Shown: in pieces, positions 36,089-47,100 of the stretch
How positions within the stretch are numbered: position 1 is the stretch's first letter
How the letters are laid out: every line of letters starts with the position of its first letter
Origin: Sycon ciliatum
Taxonomy: Eukaryota; Porifera; Calcarea; Leucosolenida; Sycettidae
DNA length: 64,000 nucleotides
Assembly: GCF_964019385.1 (NCBI RefSeq)
Contig: NC_088643.1
Location: 10,290,098-10,354,097, forward strand
Direction: 5' to 3'
Program-made: the position numbers and the translations under genes
Notes under the pieces: generated by a model
What the model saw: only the letters and a program-made list of their open reading frames with translations
What the model was told of the DNA's origin: nothing
Database searches by the model: none

Positions 36089-37463
36089 ACAACACACACC
36101 GTGACGCGTGCGCATATACTGCAAGAAAGAAAGAGAGCATGAGTGTCAGATTCTTGTATAGGAAGTGTTTATCAGCACACACTTATACATGCACATGCAG
36201 GCACTCAACGACCAACTATGCACCATGCCGTATGTTCGTCAAACATAAGATTGCAATACCAAAGAACAACATAAACAAGATCACTTACTTCGTTCTCCTC
36301 CAAGTGTGGCCTCCCCAGCCAGGCCGTCTCCTGCATTTCCCTAGGCGGAATGTAGCCTACGAAATGGTTTCTCTAGACTAGGAGAAGATGCTTGGTATTC
36401 GCCATCTCTCCTGAGAAATCAGCAAAAATTTCAAAAAATACGACATTATTTCGTTCGTTAATCTCCGCTACTCGTCGTCTCACCTGGCTTCAGAAGATGT
36501 TACGAGAGATAGGAGAGTCTCCAGCAGGCAGCGCATCCATCTTCAGGAAGTGGAAAGAGCAAACGGCATGGTCCTTGGTTGAGGTAAATGCTGAACGTTT
36601 GATTTGTCCCAACCAAGATTTCAGCACTTGGTTCGTCACGATTTTCGCTTGCCAGCTAACGTCTCCGCACTCCAGCTTTCCCCTGTCGGTGTCACGTCCC
36701 AGTACACAACGGAGAGGACTACTGATAAACAGTTCACGGCACTAACAGCATTGAACACAGTACTTCTTTCACTTCGTGAATACAAGAAGACAACTGAAAA
36801 TGACACAATTCTGCAGTGATCGACCTTCTCTTTCACGGAGCTAAGCAGAATGTGCGTCATCACCTGTAGTCGCCATGGAAACGGGATCGGGAAATCGGCG
36901 ATATGGCAAGTTTCCCTTGCCATACGCAAGCGAGAGATATACCATCGGAACCGATATCCAATTGTCTTTCATCTGAGCCCTACTTGAAAAATCGATGCAC
37001 TTCCCCTTTAACCTCGGTCCTCTATGCCGTCTGTGTATTGTTGTTGATGATGATCGATCGATGATGATGATGAAGTGCGTTGCTTGACTTCTGCTACGGT
37101 ATCATACTATGTTTGCTACCACACCTAGGCTTCAGTAGCTATTTTTTGTTAGTGCAGAACTTCAGAAGTGAAGAGACACATGAATGGGGGGCGCTGCGTC
37201 CGAGGTAGATCTACGAGTACTACTACTAGCACGTAGCAGCCTCATCCATTGCCCTCAAAGGGCTTAATGACCATTTTGTTGCTTAGTTAGTGGGTTCGGT
37301 CTATGTAATGGGAGCGAGGGAGCAGATCGTAGGTCGAGATCTACCATTCGGACTCGAGTGACGATGTTGTGTGCACCTGCTGGGGGTGGTATGGAGAGTT
37401 CCTCCGGTCCATCGTAGCGAAGCGGGCTCTGCCGAAGCACCATGGTTTGGTTTCGCTACGAAG

Positions 37464-40089
37464 ATGATTCGACGAAAACTGTTCGCCTGGCTCTTGGTCG
37501 TGAGCGTTCTCGTACTTGCCAGCTACGTCCTGTGGCTAAATAAATCCGAGACGAATAGCAAGAAATCAAAACTGCAGCAGATTGTCGAATTATCACTAGG
37601 TAGAACCTTGGGCGGTGTGTGGGCGGCCGCATCGGAGCCGTCGCAGTGTGTCGGTGCGAACGGCGGGCGTCAGCAGCACCATCGTTATCTGGTAGTACAC
37701 AGCCGCTCTCGGGCTGCATCCGGACAGGCCAGACGAGCGTGGGATATACTTCGCAGCGTCGCATCGTCCGGCCCGCACCACAAACCTACCACGACCACCA
37801 CAACTGGCCGCAACCCAAGTTCTACTGATGCAGTATCCGTGGCTTTCTTACCCAGCTTGGCAGCGTGTTATACAGACATCGACACGATCATCCATAAGCA
37901 GCTGCTGGATACTAATCTAAACAGTATACGCTATCTTCACATCATACTCATTATACCGGATTCTATAGACTTAGTGTTCACCGTGTATCATGAGCTAAGG
38001 AGCAATGGAAATTCCGATGCAGGGTCCGACACCATTGGTCATAGTCATCTTGGGCAGCACACAGCGGAGAGCCTTCACGACTGGGCAAACGGGCAGCTGA
38101 CGGCGACGTCTGAGTCATGCTTGCTGAGCAATGCCACGCGAACCAGTGACACACGGTGCTGTCTCGGGGATAGTGCGTATGCAACGGATCAACCCACGTC
38201 GATCATTGAGGCCAGCTTCTCTGCGCAGCTGAGACGCTGGCAACAATGCGCCAATGACATTCTCAACGGACAGCAGCGGGGCAGCCAGTCTCGTATTTCC
38301 GTCTCTCAACTGCCGGTCGGCACTACGGATGCTGGCCATCCAATTTCTTCTGTCCCGCCGGCTGCCACGGATAGCTACAAACACATGCTGGAATCCCTGT
38401 GTTTCTCCTATAATGGTGATGTGGACAACCAACAGGCCATAGCAAGGTTGTGGACGAACACCAGCCGACTGCCCCTGCATCCCGCCACGGTATGGGACCA
38501 TCAGACGTGGGATCTGCAGATGCACTCGCGCCTGTCGCGCTTCTTCGAGAAGTTCAACTCGTCGCGCGCGTCCGTCCGCGCCGTCCTGGAGGAGACGTCG
38601 CTCGACCACGACATCTGGGTGCGGTCGCTGAAGCAAGCGGCGGCTAACTGCTCGACGGGCAACCGCACCGTGGTGGTGGTGTTCTGTGAGGTGGCGTACG
38701 CTCGCATTTTGCTAAACTGGATGGTGTTCTACTCTCGTCTGCGTGCCCAGAATACTGACTTGCCACCGGTGTTAGTCATCACGCCCAGTCCTGACCTGCA
38801 CCGGTTCCTGTCGCGCTTCTACCCGTGTTCACTGTTCCTGTCGCCGATACCGTCGCTCAACATGGCGGCGGCGTTCTGGAAGACCCGCCTGCGCGTCTTC
38901 CTGTGGCTGAGCCGCTGGCTGTACACCGTGATTCACTCGGACGTTGATGCCGTGTGGATGCGCAACCCTGTGCCGCTGTTTTTGGATCGTCTGAACGGCA
39001 CCACCGCCGCCGTCAAGGCACGGTTTCTGTTCAGCCGCGATATCTACCCGGGCGAGCAGAAGGAGAAGTGGGGCGCCACGGCGTGCATGGGACTGCTGGC
39101 GTACAGAGGAGGCCGCAAGACCAGTGAGTGATGCATGTTCACGGTGCATTGTGCCTGCAATGAGTCATGCTTGTTCAGCAATGCAACGCGAACCAGCGAC
39201 ACAACGTGCTGCCTCAGTGATGCAACGATTTATGTCCTCATGTCAGGAATTTGATATGGAGTGGAGTGAAAATGGCAACACATGGACTGGTCTGCCACTC
39301 GAATCTCAATGCAAAGCAGCACTGTGTGCCACTCAATACACGTTAGCACTCCATGTAAAGCAAAGGCAATGGCCGCGTGATAATCTTGTTCGCACGAGCT
39401 CTATAGCACACGTCGCCTGCTCCATTGTACAATGCTTCAATTGCCTAGGCCATGGGTGGTGCTAGTGCGTGCTTATATGTGGTGGATTTTACGTCCACCA
39501 CAACGACAGCTTCACTGGCTACAAGTCCTTATATTATGAGTTATATCTACTTCGGAGGTACTTCCAAGTACTTGATGTATCTCTTGTAGCTCTTGAAGAT
39601 ATGAAGCCTTAAAAATGTCTAGCATGTGTGCTCTCTAATACATTTTCTGTGTTTTTTTGTCTCACTGCCTCAGGCAAAACCTGGATGAGAGCAATGCAGA
39701 AATTCGTTCAGTTCAAAGACGACCAGCGCACCATCAACAGCATATTAGATGACGGCTCGCTTGCCTTTGACAAGAAGCAGGTGCTGCTTGAGCAGCCTGA
39801 GCAGGCGCCACTCCAATGGACGTGCGCGCACACTGACGTCCACAAGTACAGCGTGTGCCTGATGCCGCAGAAGCTGGCCGTCCGTCACTGCATGAACGTC
39901 GCCAGCTTCGAGCAGTACTTTGTTGCCCACTGTCACAGCAGCAAGCAGGGTGGCTCCAAAGAGTCCATGCTGAGACAGAAGGATCTGTGGAGGCTGACTG
40001 CAGACATTCAGCCCATCGATATCACACAGGATAGAGCAACGCTCTCTCGCGCGGACGCCTCGCTGATCTTTCATGCCGAGCCGCCTTGA
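37464..40089 (+). CDS. Type II membrane glycosyltransferase, GT77/PF03407-like (two exons)
   Basis: Exon 1 is 37464-39123 (donor GTGAGT), exon 2 is 39674-40089 (acceptor ...CTGCCTCAG, stop TGA 40087), joined in phase 1 to read RKTSKTWMRAM. The first in-frame ATG gives MIRRKLFAWLLVVSVLVLAS: a short basic cytosolic tail and a signal anchor, as in Golgi glycosyltransferases. A stem of about 350 residues with many N-glycosylation sites follows, then the catalytic domain: VVVVFCEVAYARILLNWMVF, a DxD-type motif in HSDVDAVWMRNPVPLFLD, and WGATACMGLLAYRGG. PF03407 (nucleotide-diphospho-sugar transferase) has exactly this DxDxxWxxxP block. Acceptor and sugar are unknown; plant GT77 members are xylosyl- and arabinosyltransferases. 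The frame is open upstream of the ATG but without another ATG. Coding GC is higher than in the flanks. Confidence 0.85.
39124..39673 (+). other. Glycosyltransferase intron containing an echo of exon 1
   Basis: The 550-bp intron is spliced GTGAGT...CTCAG. Positions 39162-39221 are about 80 percent identical to coding positions 38112-38171 (GAGTCATGCTTG...AGCAATGC.ACGCGAACCAG.GACACA). In the matching frame the peptide ESCLFSNATRTSDTTCCLSD parallels exon-coded ESCLLSNATRTSDTRCCLGD. Confidence 0.75.
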
Positions 40090-41561
40090 GCTGCCTCACT
40101 CGCTAGCCATTCCCAGGGTTTTCCCCAAGGCAAGCTGCTTGAGCACTAGTCACTATGATGATGAAAGGCATTGCATGCACATGCATGCACACTAGTGGCA
40201 CATGCAGTGGGTGTCAACATCGCCGATTCGGCACAGCCAGATGATGTGATTGCCGCCGAGGAGTTCGGAAAGAGATGCCGCCTGTCGCTGCACAGAATGA
40301 GTGCACATCCGGAACTAACGGTACAAGTTTGGACTGGGCTCTTGTAGTGACCGGCAGTACATGGATTTGTAGAACTCATGGTGTCAGCCATGGATTTGAG
40401 AGCATTCCCTAACTAATGTTCCACGATCTCATTTGAAGTTTCCATACTTCGATTAGATTTGAAATGACTCGTATCGGAAACAAATCTGACTTGGTGGAAA
40501 TATGGAGACCTGTTCACTGTAGTAGCTGTATGACTATGAGTATCTAGTAGTGCACTGCCAGTGTTGTCGAACGGTGCTATAGCTGCCCAGTGACAACTGG
40601 CCATGCACTGCGGCACATTCTGCACCATGTGACTGTAACAGAACGCTGGTGCCTGGACCGCCTGGATGCCGGCAGTGCAGCGCTGTGCAACCTGTATTCA
40701 AGTGCAACTCGCGGTAAAGCAGCTCAAGCACCCATCATGTACATGCACATTGTAGCCTGGATTGCGATTCCAGAGCGAGTGGTCATACCTCGGTTATCCC
40801 GGGTCAGTCCAGGACCGGGCGCTGCCCGTCCCTCCGAAACGCAATTTTAACGCATACATGTTGATGGGGAAAGCCATAGATAATGGCATATCACGGCACT
40901 ATTTCCACAAAGGGACAAAGAACAGTAATATTTCCACTGAAACTCGCCAAAGGGTGCCTGAAAAGCCATAGATATAACGTCATGCACTATTTCCACAAAA
41001 AGGGACACAGAGCAGTAATATTTCCAACTCGCCAAAGGGTGCCCGGTAGACCGAAGTGCCCATAACTTTGGGCCGGTCCAGATAACCCAGGTTTGATTGT
41101 ATTTTACTATTAATTTTTTGAAGAACAGACCAGCAGACCAGCACTGTACATGACGATGTACATGTACTTGCTACAGTCCATTCAGAAGATCAAGAAGGGC
41201 TCTGGCGAGCTCCCGTATTTGGTGATGTTGTCGTACACGGTTAGGTGCAGTGCCGCGAGGTTTGAAACTTGAAAACGGGTCCAAAAAAGGTACCGAAGTG
41301 CCTGAAGTGGAGTTCTAACCGCACAATCTACTGTTATGCAAGTGGAGTGAATGGCCTGGATTTTCATGGTTTTTCCCCGATTCAGTGCTTTGGGGGCAAA
41401 ACATGGCCGATATCCTATTCTTGTTATAACTTTAATATGGCTTGCTTTTTGGAGAAATAGACAGAGACTCAATTCAGAAGAGGATCCCAGAAAGAAATTG
41501 GGAAAAAATTTGACCCATTAATTTTATGGCCAAAAACTAGGATATCATCACGTACAGCGTA
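40090..41561. other. 3' flank of the glycosyltransferase gene; nothing else recognised
   Basis: No gene seen. Two nearly identical short blocks occur at about 40900-40960 and 40985-41045 (CACTATTTCCACAAA...GGGACA...AGTAATATTTCCA...CTCGCCAAAGGGTGCC), a local tandem duplication of roughly 85 bp. Confidence 0.5.
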
Positions 41562-41713
41562 CAGTGCTGCTCAATGAAATCCGATCGCACAAGTAGAGTA
41601 TGTGCCGGGTGCAGTGCAGCCCCAGACCTGCAAACGCTAGGCTGTGTATGAGTGCAGGGCGGCTGGGCGCTGACTTGTCTTGACTCACGCGATCGGATTT
41701 CAGCGAGCAGCAC
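41562..41713. mobile_element. TA-adjacent mariner-type MITE with worn right end
   Basis: Left end TA then CAGTGCTGCTCAATGAAATC; right side GATCGGATTTCAGCGAGCAG then CAC, missing the last bases. Same CAGTGCTG...AAATCC signature as 4513-4651 and 27492-27591. Confidence 0.7.
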
Positions 41714-41818
41714 ACACATATGTCAGCCTTGCTCTTTTCTGCGGACACTGCTGGATTCTGCGGAAATTCTGCAAACCGCGGAATCCACGGGGAGCAGACT
41801 GGTGTACACAACACAAAC

Positions 41819-42123
41819 TAGTGCTGAAACGAGTACTCTATAAGCTATCGAGCGAGTACTGTCACTATCGAGTCGAGTATCGAGTACTCTATAAGCAATC
41901 ATGCGCATATATGTCAGTACCACATACCCATTTTTTGCACACCATTTACACAATTCAATATCCTTCAATAAACACAAATTTTCATTGCAAAGCCACATGG
42001 ACGACGGATGTGTACGTCGCTATCAAGTTTTTTATTTATTTATTTATCGAGTCCTTTTTTGATATCGAGTCGAGTACTCAACGAGCGGGTACTCGAGTAC
42101 TCGGCGTACTCGTTTCAGCACTA
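41819..42123. mobile_element. Non-autonomous hAT element (305 bp)
   Basis: Starts TAGTGCTGAAACGAGTAC and ends GTACTCGTTTCAGCACTA. Perfect 8-bp duplication ACACAAAC (41811-41818, 42124-42131). The interior is rich in ATCGAGTCGAGTACTC subterminal repeats. The termini match those of 14504-15190, so they are one family. Confidence 0.92.
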
Positions 42124-43144
42124 ACACAAACACAACTTACTTGGCTTAGTTTGAAAAATTCACAGAACCATGGCTACACACGCAGACCAAGAGAAAATGT
42201 TAACCAGGACTAAGGAGAAAAAACGGTAGAAGGATGATAAAGTTGTGCTCACTAATACAGTGGGGAGTCGGCAAACGATTCCACACACCGAGGAGAAGAG
42301 AATTTAAATTTGGAAAAGAACAGAAAACTAACAACATGAAATGCTTCAATGTACTTGGTCTGACTATACATGCACAAACTAACTAGTAATGACTACACTA
42401 AGTGCAAGACTACGAGGAAAGGAAATAGTAGTGCAAGGGGGAAGCAATGCGATGCCTGCATCGCAGCACAGTCCTAGAGAGAAGGACATGGGTCAAGGGA
42501 AACGAAGACAGCACTGCCGCACGATCAGCATGGCGGTGCAAAAGCAGCGTGCGAACGCGAGGCGCCGCGCACGCATGGGGCAAGACGGTGGTGACAACTC
42601 CGTGCAATACGGCACGGGCGCTCGGGGCTATGATAGCAGCCCGGGGACGGGGGGCAGAGTGCTGATAGTAGCGAGGCAGTGGACGGTGCTGTAACACACT
42701 AGCTAACTATCATCACTATCAATGAGATATACACGAGGGGCAGGAGAGTAGCAAGCACATGGCAAGGATAAAAGAACAAAGTAAAAAAATGAAGAAAGAA
42801 AGGAGAGGAGGTCCAGTGCAAGCTTCGGTTGCATCAAGAACAGACACGCACGCACGCAAATAATACATGAAATAAGCATGCAGGGAAGAGAAGAGTCACA
42901 CACGCACACACACACACACGGGGCATCTTCAACGGGTAACTTGGTCCGGTCGGCGGTCAGGATACGTTGTTGAGGAGTCAAATGTTTCATGGAAGAATGA
43001 TTACAACTTTGAAATGCTTTTTCGCTTGCTTCTCCCAAGCGCAGTGAGACCATCGTGGCTTGCACCTTACGACATGGGAGAAAGTGGCATGTGCCGAAGG
43101 AATTCGTTCGAGTCTAGGACAATTACTGGTAAGGAGGCGAACAA
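42124..43144. other. 3' flank of the CTDSPL2-like gene; no other gene recognised
   Basis: Probably 3' UTR and downstream DNA of the minus-strand phosphatase gene. A short (CA)n tract lies at 42897-42918. Open frames at 42389-42697 on both strands overlap each other and have no domain. Confidence 0.45.
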
Positions 43145-44147
43145 TCAGTCCGGTGGGAGTCGGAGGTGAAGCTTGAAATGATTCTCTACGATAGGGCGAA
43201 CGTCCGGGTACTGCACAACACAATAGAAAGAAACAGAAGCAGGTCTTACAAGTAAGCACAGTTAATTACAAAAAAAACGTAAAATAATTTCCGATTTCAG
43301 GTTGACTATCCAAGGGTGTGTTCGATTGGTAGGATCGGGATCCAGATCAACCGGATCCAAATGTGACCTTTGTTCGTATATGGCGGGTAAACATCATTCT
43401 TGTACACATTGTGGTACGCACACACATGGATCGAGATACTCTTGTTGACTTTTCGTACAACATGCGCGATGAGTGCGACTTTCACCCTTTTGGGTGACCT
43501 GTGAGACCACTTTATTACTTCGTCAACATGGCAACAGTCAAGGTCCAAAATATAGCGTTCGGTTGACTCTGAAGGATCCGACGGATCTGAGATCTGGATC
43601 CCGATCCTACCAATCAAACATGCCCCAAGAGTAGGTCCCTCATTATGCACACCGAATGGCCTATCAAGAGAGTACGGTAAAACAATTGATGAAACACTAC
43701 ATGAAGCACAAGTGAAACTTCTCTTAAAGCTGGTTGTGTTCCTCAACACAATTGTTCATACGCAAACCAAGGAAATAATGTGAAATGCAACAGCATACAC
43801 ACACCTCAGACATGCCCATCGCGGAAGCGATGATAGCGAACAGCTATGTTAGACATAGCAACTTGTGCTGGGATTACACCATTCAACAGCTTGCAAGGCT
43901 GATGAATTGACCGCCACTATTTTTAGCCTGGTATCCACCACACAGCTGTTTGAAGTGACTTTTTCTGGCCAGTGAATCCCTATTTTTCATTTTTCCATTT
44001 TTTTTGTACACACACACACACCAGCAACATGGCGAACTGTGCACGTACCTTATTGCGGACGATGTCATCAAGGAACGGAAGAAGATCAAGCAGCTCCCGG
44101 TCATCTTCATCATCGAACCAACTAGTGATGGGAATGCCATTGGTCAA
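43145..44147 (-). CDS. CTDSPL2: CTDSPL2-like gene, C-terminal exons
   Basis: Exon 44147-44049 reads [33 protein letters not shown]. Exon 43210-43145 reads [21 protein letters not shown] and stops with TGA at 43147-43145. They match [20 protein letters not shown] and DVRPHIRDRFRLHDLLPPD at the CTDSPL2 C-terminus, so the protein end is natural. A 313-bp TIR element (43314-43626) lies in the intron. Confidence 0.93.
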
Positions 44148-47100
44148 CTGCAGCAGGGGACAACCCAGTCACACACACAAACACAGAGTACTATTAACAT
44201 ATCAGCACAAATTCAGGGCTCACAGCCTCGTACAAAAGCGTGGGCGCCATTTTGGACAGGCCGCTGTCACGCGAGCTGTCACGTAAAGCTTGAAAGTGGG
44301 GTGCATTCAAAATGTTCATTTGTACTGATGCTTTCTCCTAGGCCTTTCAAACTCTAGGAACATACTCTCAATACCCATTGTAAGGATTTGTCCGAGAGTT
44401 TTTAGTTTTAATCGATACGGTTTGGCGTACATACGAGGCCAAAGTATCAGTTGGTGCAGGCGTAATTCTGACATGAATTATTGTCCTAAAATTGAAAAGT
44501 CTCTCGGACAAATTCTTCTAATTTTCCTACTGAAAATTTTAAGCTATTGGCCATCAAAATCGGGCAAGAGACGGGTACAAACGAACATTTCGAAGGCGAC
44601 GCTATCTGCAGTACAGGTGCGAGGAAGAACCGCGCTCGCTGGACCGGTTGTGAATGCGGAAACAACACTACAGCAAGGCGAATTTTCGAAATGTTTTTGC
44701 TACTCGCCTGGCGCTTCATCGCTGTGTCCTTCAGGAGTTGTGGCCAACTGAAGAAATACATGGCCAGCACAACGGCGAAGCCTTTGGACGTGTTCTCTTG
44801 CAACGAAACGGAGTGGCGAATCAAATAATTCACAACTCCACATCGTCACTACTGCGTTGCGCGGCTCTTCGCAGCGGACCAGGCGTATATTTACATTGTA
44901 CACAACAGGACTTCACGGCGGAGAAACTAAAACTAGAACACTACGTGAGTCATTGCTCCATGCCTTCAACATCAAGGAGTGCATGTCCTCTCCTTCTCCC
45001 GTCACCCGCGCCTGTGCATTAGCGGCGTAGCTGCCGGGCAGTAGATGTTGAACTCTTTCGTGTTCAACGAATGCAGGAATCTGCTCGGGGCTACTCCTCG
45101 CAGGACTCCGTGTGTGGACAGTCTGAAGGAAGAATTCGGCCGGCGAGGCCAACAGTGCTCGCGAAATAATCCACTCGGAAGGAAACAATAACAACCGAAA
45201 CAAATGGAGAACTGTCTCCGTCTTCTTCACAATCCACGGCTCAGTTCTTGTCACAGCAACTCAGCCCAAGCAAGTCAAAATCTCCTTGCGACTGAGTGCT
45301 ACGCCTGCGCTTAGCAGTCACGCGTGCCCGTTTCTATGGTGATCAGATCCAATATGTCCTCCCACGTAATCGAGGTTTTGGCATACCGGCTGTGAGCCCT
45401 GAAATTCCTGTGATGTTAAGTCAGATGCAGGCTACCACCACAACACAACAAAAGCTGGAACAGATGAAGCAAGCAAAAGCACACCAGGGAATTTTCTAGA
45501 ACCGCCCCAACCGGTTTTCGACCGGTTGAAATTGTTGGCGACCGGTTGAAAAGTTACAAATCAGTTCCAACCGCCCGTACCTTTCTGTGGGTGAATGGAG
45601 CTGTGAATGGTCAAACGCTTTTTTCTGGACGGATACTTCCAGCGAAGCCGCGTGGGCTGGTACTAGGGTCACGAGTTTGTACGGTCGAACCGCGTCATCG
45701 AGCTGTAGCAACGGCGTTGCTACAGTCCAACAGCTCCGCGCGACATCGCTTTCACACCTTTTTTAGCCGTCATCACACGTCCACAAGTAAGTTCCGGTAC
45801 CGCGGTTACATACTTGGTTGGAGCTGGAGGTGAGTGTGGATCCATGAGTACACGCAACTAGTTACTTTCACGTTCTTGGGCGCGCAGTTTACAAACTTTT
45901 CGTTGCACCGGAAAGAATGCGCATAAATGTATGTCTACAGGACCGGTACTTCGGGTTCGAAGTTAGTACAACGTCGTAGACTGTTCGATGCTCTCGCTCC
46001 AAAAGTGCCCCTTTCTAGGTGATCTGCTTGCAATAAATAGTCTTCGACTTCTCGACGGCAGTTCAGTTCTTCTTCTCTAGAAGCTGTTTTTGATCATGGA
46101 CTCGGAAGATCTTTCAGAAGAAGACAATTATTTCGAGGAAAGCAGTGATGACGGTAGTACCCCAGAACGTGAAGTGGTCGACATCAGCGGCTCATCGGAT
46201 GACGGAGCTCCTCCTGCTAAACGCTTGCGCCTTCAAGTCCCTCGCTGCGTGGAGCAGTGGCAAGGTACTTACGACTGGTTAGGTGTTGAGGAATCCAAAG
46301 GGACGATCGTCCTGTTTTGCAAGTTGTGCCGTCTGCATGGGAAAGTCGCGCGGGGAGGAAACAAAGTTGATGCTTGGATCGATGGGACCAGTCGGCATCG
46401 ACTCTCCGGGGTGACAGACCACTTAAAATCGAAAATGCACGAGGCCAGCAAAGTCATCGAGAAGACTGCCGTTGGTGTGAAGGAGAAGGGCGGAGGATCA
46501 CTTCCAACAATGCAGCGACGGGCATTGCTGAAAGCTACCAGCGCGAAGGACCAGGCAGTGCTCAAGCTCCTGAAAGCACTGTACTGGCTCTCGAAGGAGA
46601 ACATCGCCATGGACAAATGGCATGGAATGACAAATGAACTATACGACGTTCTGGGAGTCGATGTGTCCGCAGCTAGAAGGGCCAGGGATGCCCTCTACAC
46701 GTCCACTGTCGCCAGAGACGAATTCCTGGAGGCATTGCACGGAGTTCTCCGGCAGCGAGTGAAGGCCAAAGTCGCCCAGTGCACCTTCATGAGTGTAGTT
46801 GCTGACGAGTCAACAGACGTCAGCAATGTTTCCCAGCTTGTGCTGCACCTTCGGCTGGTGAAGGATGGCGATGTGGACGTACTGTTCGGTGGCATTGTGC
46901 CGTTGCTGGAGGGCTGCAGTGCCAACAATCTTGTTACTGCGATCAAGAACTGGGCAAGGGAAGCTGGTGTGGACCTTGCTAAGTGCCACCTTGGTTCTGA
47001 TGGGGCATCCACCTTTGCAGGAAGAATAAACGGCGTCGCTGCACAGCTTCAAAGGGAGTATCCCCTTATGAAGTGGATCCACTGTGTGGCACATAGGGAG

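Larger units (their letters stand above)
34469..37011. mobile_element. 2.5-kb TTAA-flanked foldback with THAP-coding arms (Kolobok-like)
   Basis: TTAA at 34469-34472 and 37008-37011 encloses arms of about 610 bp (34473-35083 and 36404-37007) that are near-identical inverted copies, starting AGGGGAAGTGCATCGATTTT. Each arm encodes the C-terminal half of a THAP finger: KSWLGQIKRSAFTSTKDH then AVCSFHF (plus strand 34808-34990; minus strand about 36490-36673), compare W..x(I/R)R..F.PTK...CS.HF in THAP proteins. TTAA duplication and a THAP domain together are the hallmark of Kolobok transposons. The catalytic domain is absent. The loop holds two (CA)n tracts and a zinc-finger fragment. Confidence 0.8.

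Noticed and set aside
36392-36929. Host genes in the foldback arms
   Set aside because: The frames are mirrored exactly at 34551-34983, so they belong to the transposon palindrome.
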